NCBI GenBank assembly: GCA_910586995.1
Contig: CAJUKZ010000011.1
Location: 3,599-67,598, forward strand
Direction: 5' to 3'
Source of the DNA: an uncultured Muribaculaceae bacterium
GTDB lineage: Bacteria; Bacteroidota; Bacteroidia; Bacteroidales; Muribaculaceae
Length of the DNA stretch: 64,000 nucleotides
A program made the position numbers and the translations under genes. The notes under the pieces were generated by a model. That model was not told where the DNA came from and ran no database searches. It saw only the letters and a program-made list of their open reading frames with translations. Shown in pieces: positions 63,962 through 64,000 of the stretch; the stretch's first letter is position 1, and each line of letters starts with the position of its first letter.

Positions 63962-64000
63962 CTTGCGATACCCGACCAAAATCGGAAAGTATCAGACAAA

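Noticed and set aside
63710..63979. 89-codon minus-strand frame with a WSWRDLNPRP start
   Set aside because: It is antisense to the tmRNA; this kind of frame is a known artefact of the ssrA 3' T-arm region.

Overview
The window looks like chromosome of a gut-type Bacteroidales bacterium, most likely Muribaculaceae or a close relative. This is inferred from four things. The tmRNA encodes the Bacteroidales-type tag GENNYALAA. Many genes are preceded by the Bacteroidetes -7 box TAnnTTTG rather than a sigma70-type -10 box. The gene families are typical of the phylum (TamL lipoprotein, DUF2027-Smr, EFR1 flavodoxin-ferredoxin, DUF4491, DUF6048/DUF6452, DUF4199, DUF3108, fused KorA, fused DAHP synthase-chorismate mutase). 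Secretion signals are lipoprotein signals plus probable type IX secretion (T9SS) C-terminal sorting domains. The species cannot be fixed from the sequence alone.

Layout. 1-4746: envelope biogenesis pair TamB (5' end outside the window) and TamL. 4743-11950: rlmH facing back, then a co-directional run nadC, ftsE-like ABC ATPase, lysC, lysA, YbaK-type deacylase, aroC and a TIGR01212 radical SAM protein, many overlapping by a few bases. 11945-15765: first cassette of a secreted caspase/legumain-like peptidase followed by a leucine-rich-repeat (LRR) lipoprotein. 16033-20020: korB, korA and a cysteine synthase on the minus strand. 20021-22364: A+T-rich, gene-poor stretch with one orphan DUF1016/YhcG PD-(D/E)XK nuclease. 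22365-31770: metG, ansA, dgt, a TPM-domain membrane protein, a sugar-kinase-like phosphotransferase, DUF4491, DUF2027-Smr and EFR1 ferredoxin. 31942-34252: a three-gene island ending in an intact phage portal gene with no other phage genes. 34337-41643: major OmpA porin, gdhA, DAHP synthase-chorismate mutase, DUF3108, gamma-carbonic anhydrase and Xaa-Pro aminopeptidase. 41850-45757: second peptidase/LRR lipoprotein cassette, paralogous to the first. 45997-57207: DEAD helicase, rubrerythrin, an operon DUF4199-glycosyltransferase-nitroreductase-DUF6452-DUF6048, then TPR/PD40 protein, flotillin-like FloA, CstA, PHP phosphatase and an O-acetyltransferase. 57290-64000: DUF3108, DUF4091 glycosidase-like protein, a CoA transferase, a small membrane protein, miaB and tmRNA.

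The housekeeping genes fit an anaerobic amino-acid- and succinate/propionate-producing fermenter: KOR, NADP-dependent Gdh, CoA transferase, rubrerythrin, CstA and asparaginase. The two features that stand out are (i) two copies, 30 kb apart, of the same peptidase to LRR-lipoprotein gene pair in the same order, both peptidases carrying an EF-hand-like loop and a C-terminal sorting domain, and (ii) the portal-only island with its own host-style promoter and terminator, possibly a domesticated phage module. Ten hairpins, most of them terminator-like, and about fifteen TAnnTTTG promoter candidates divide the window into transcription units.
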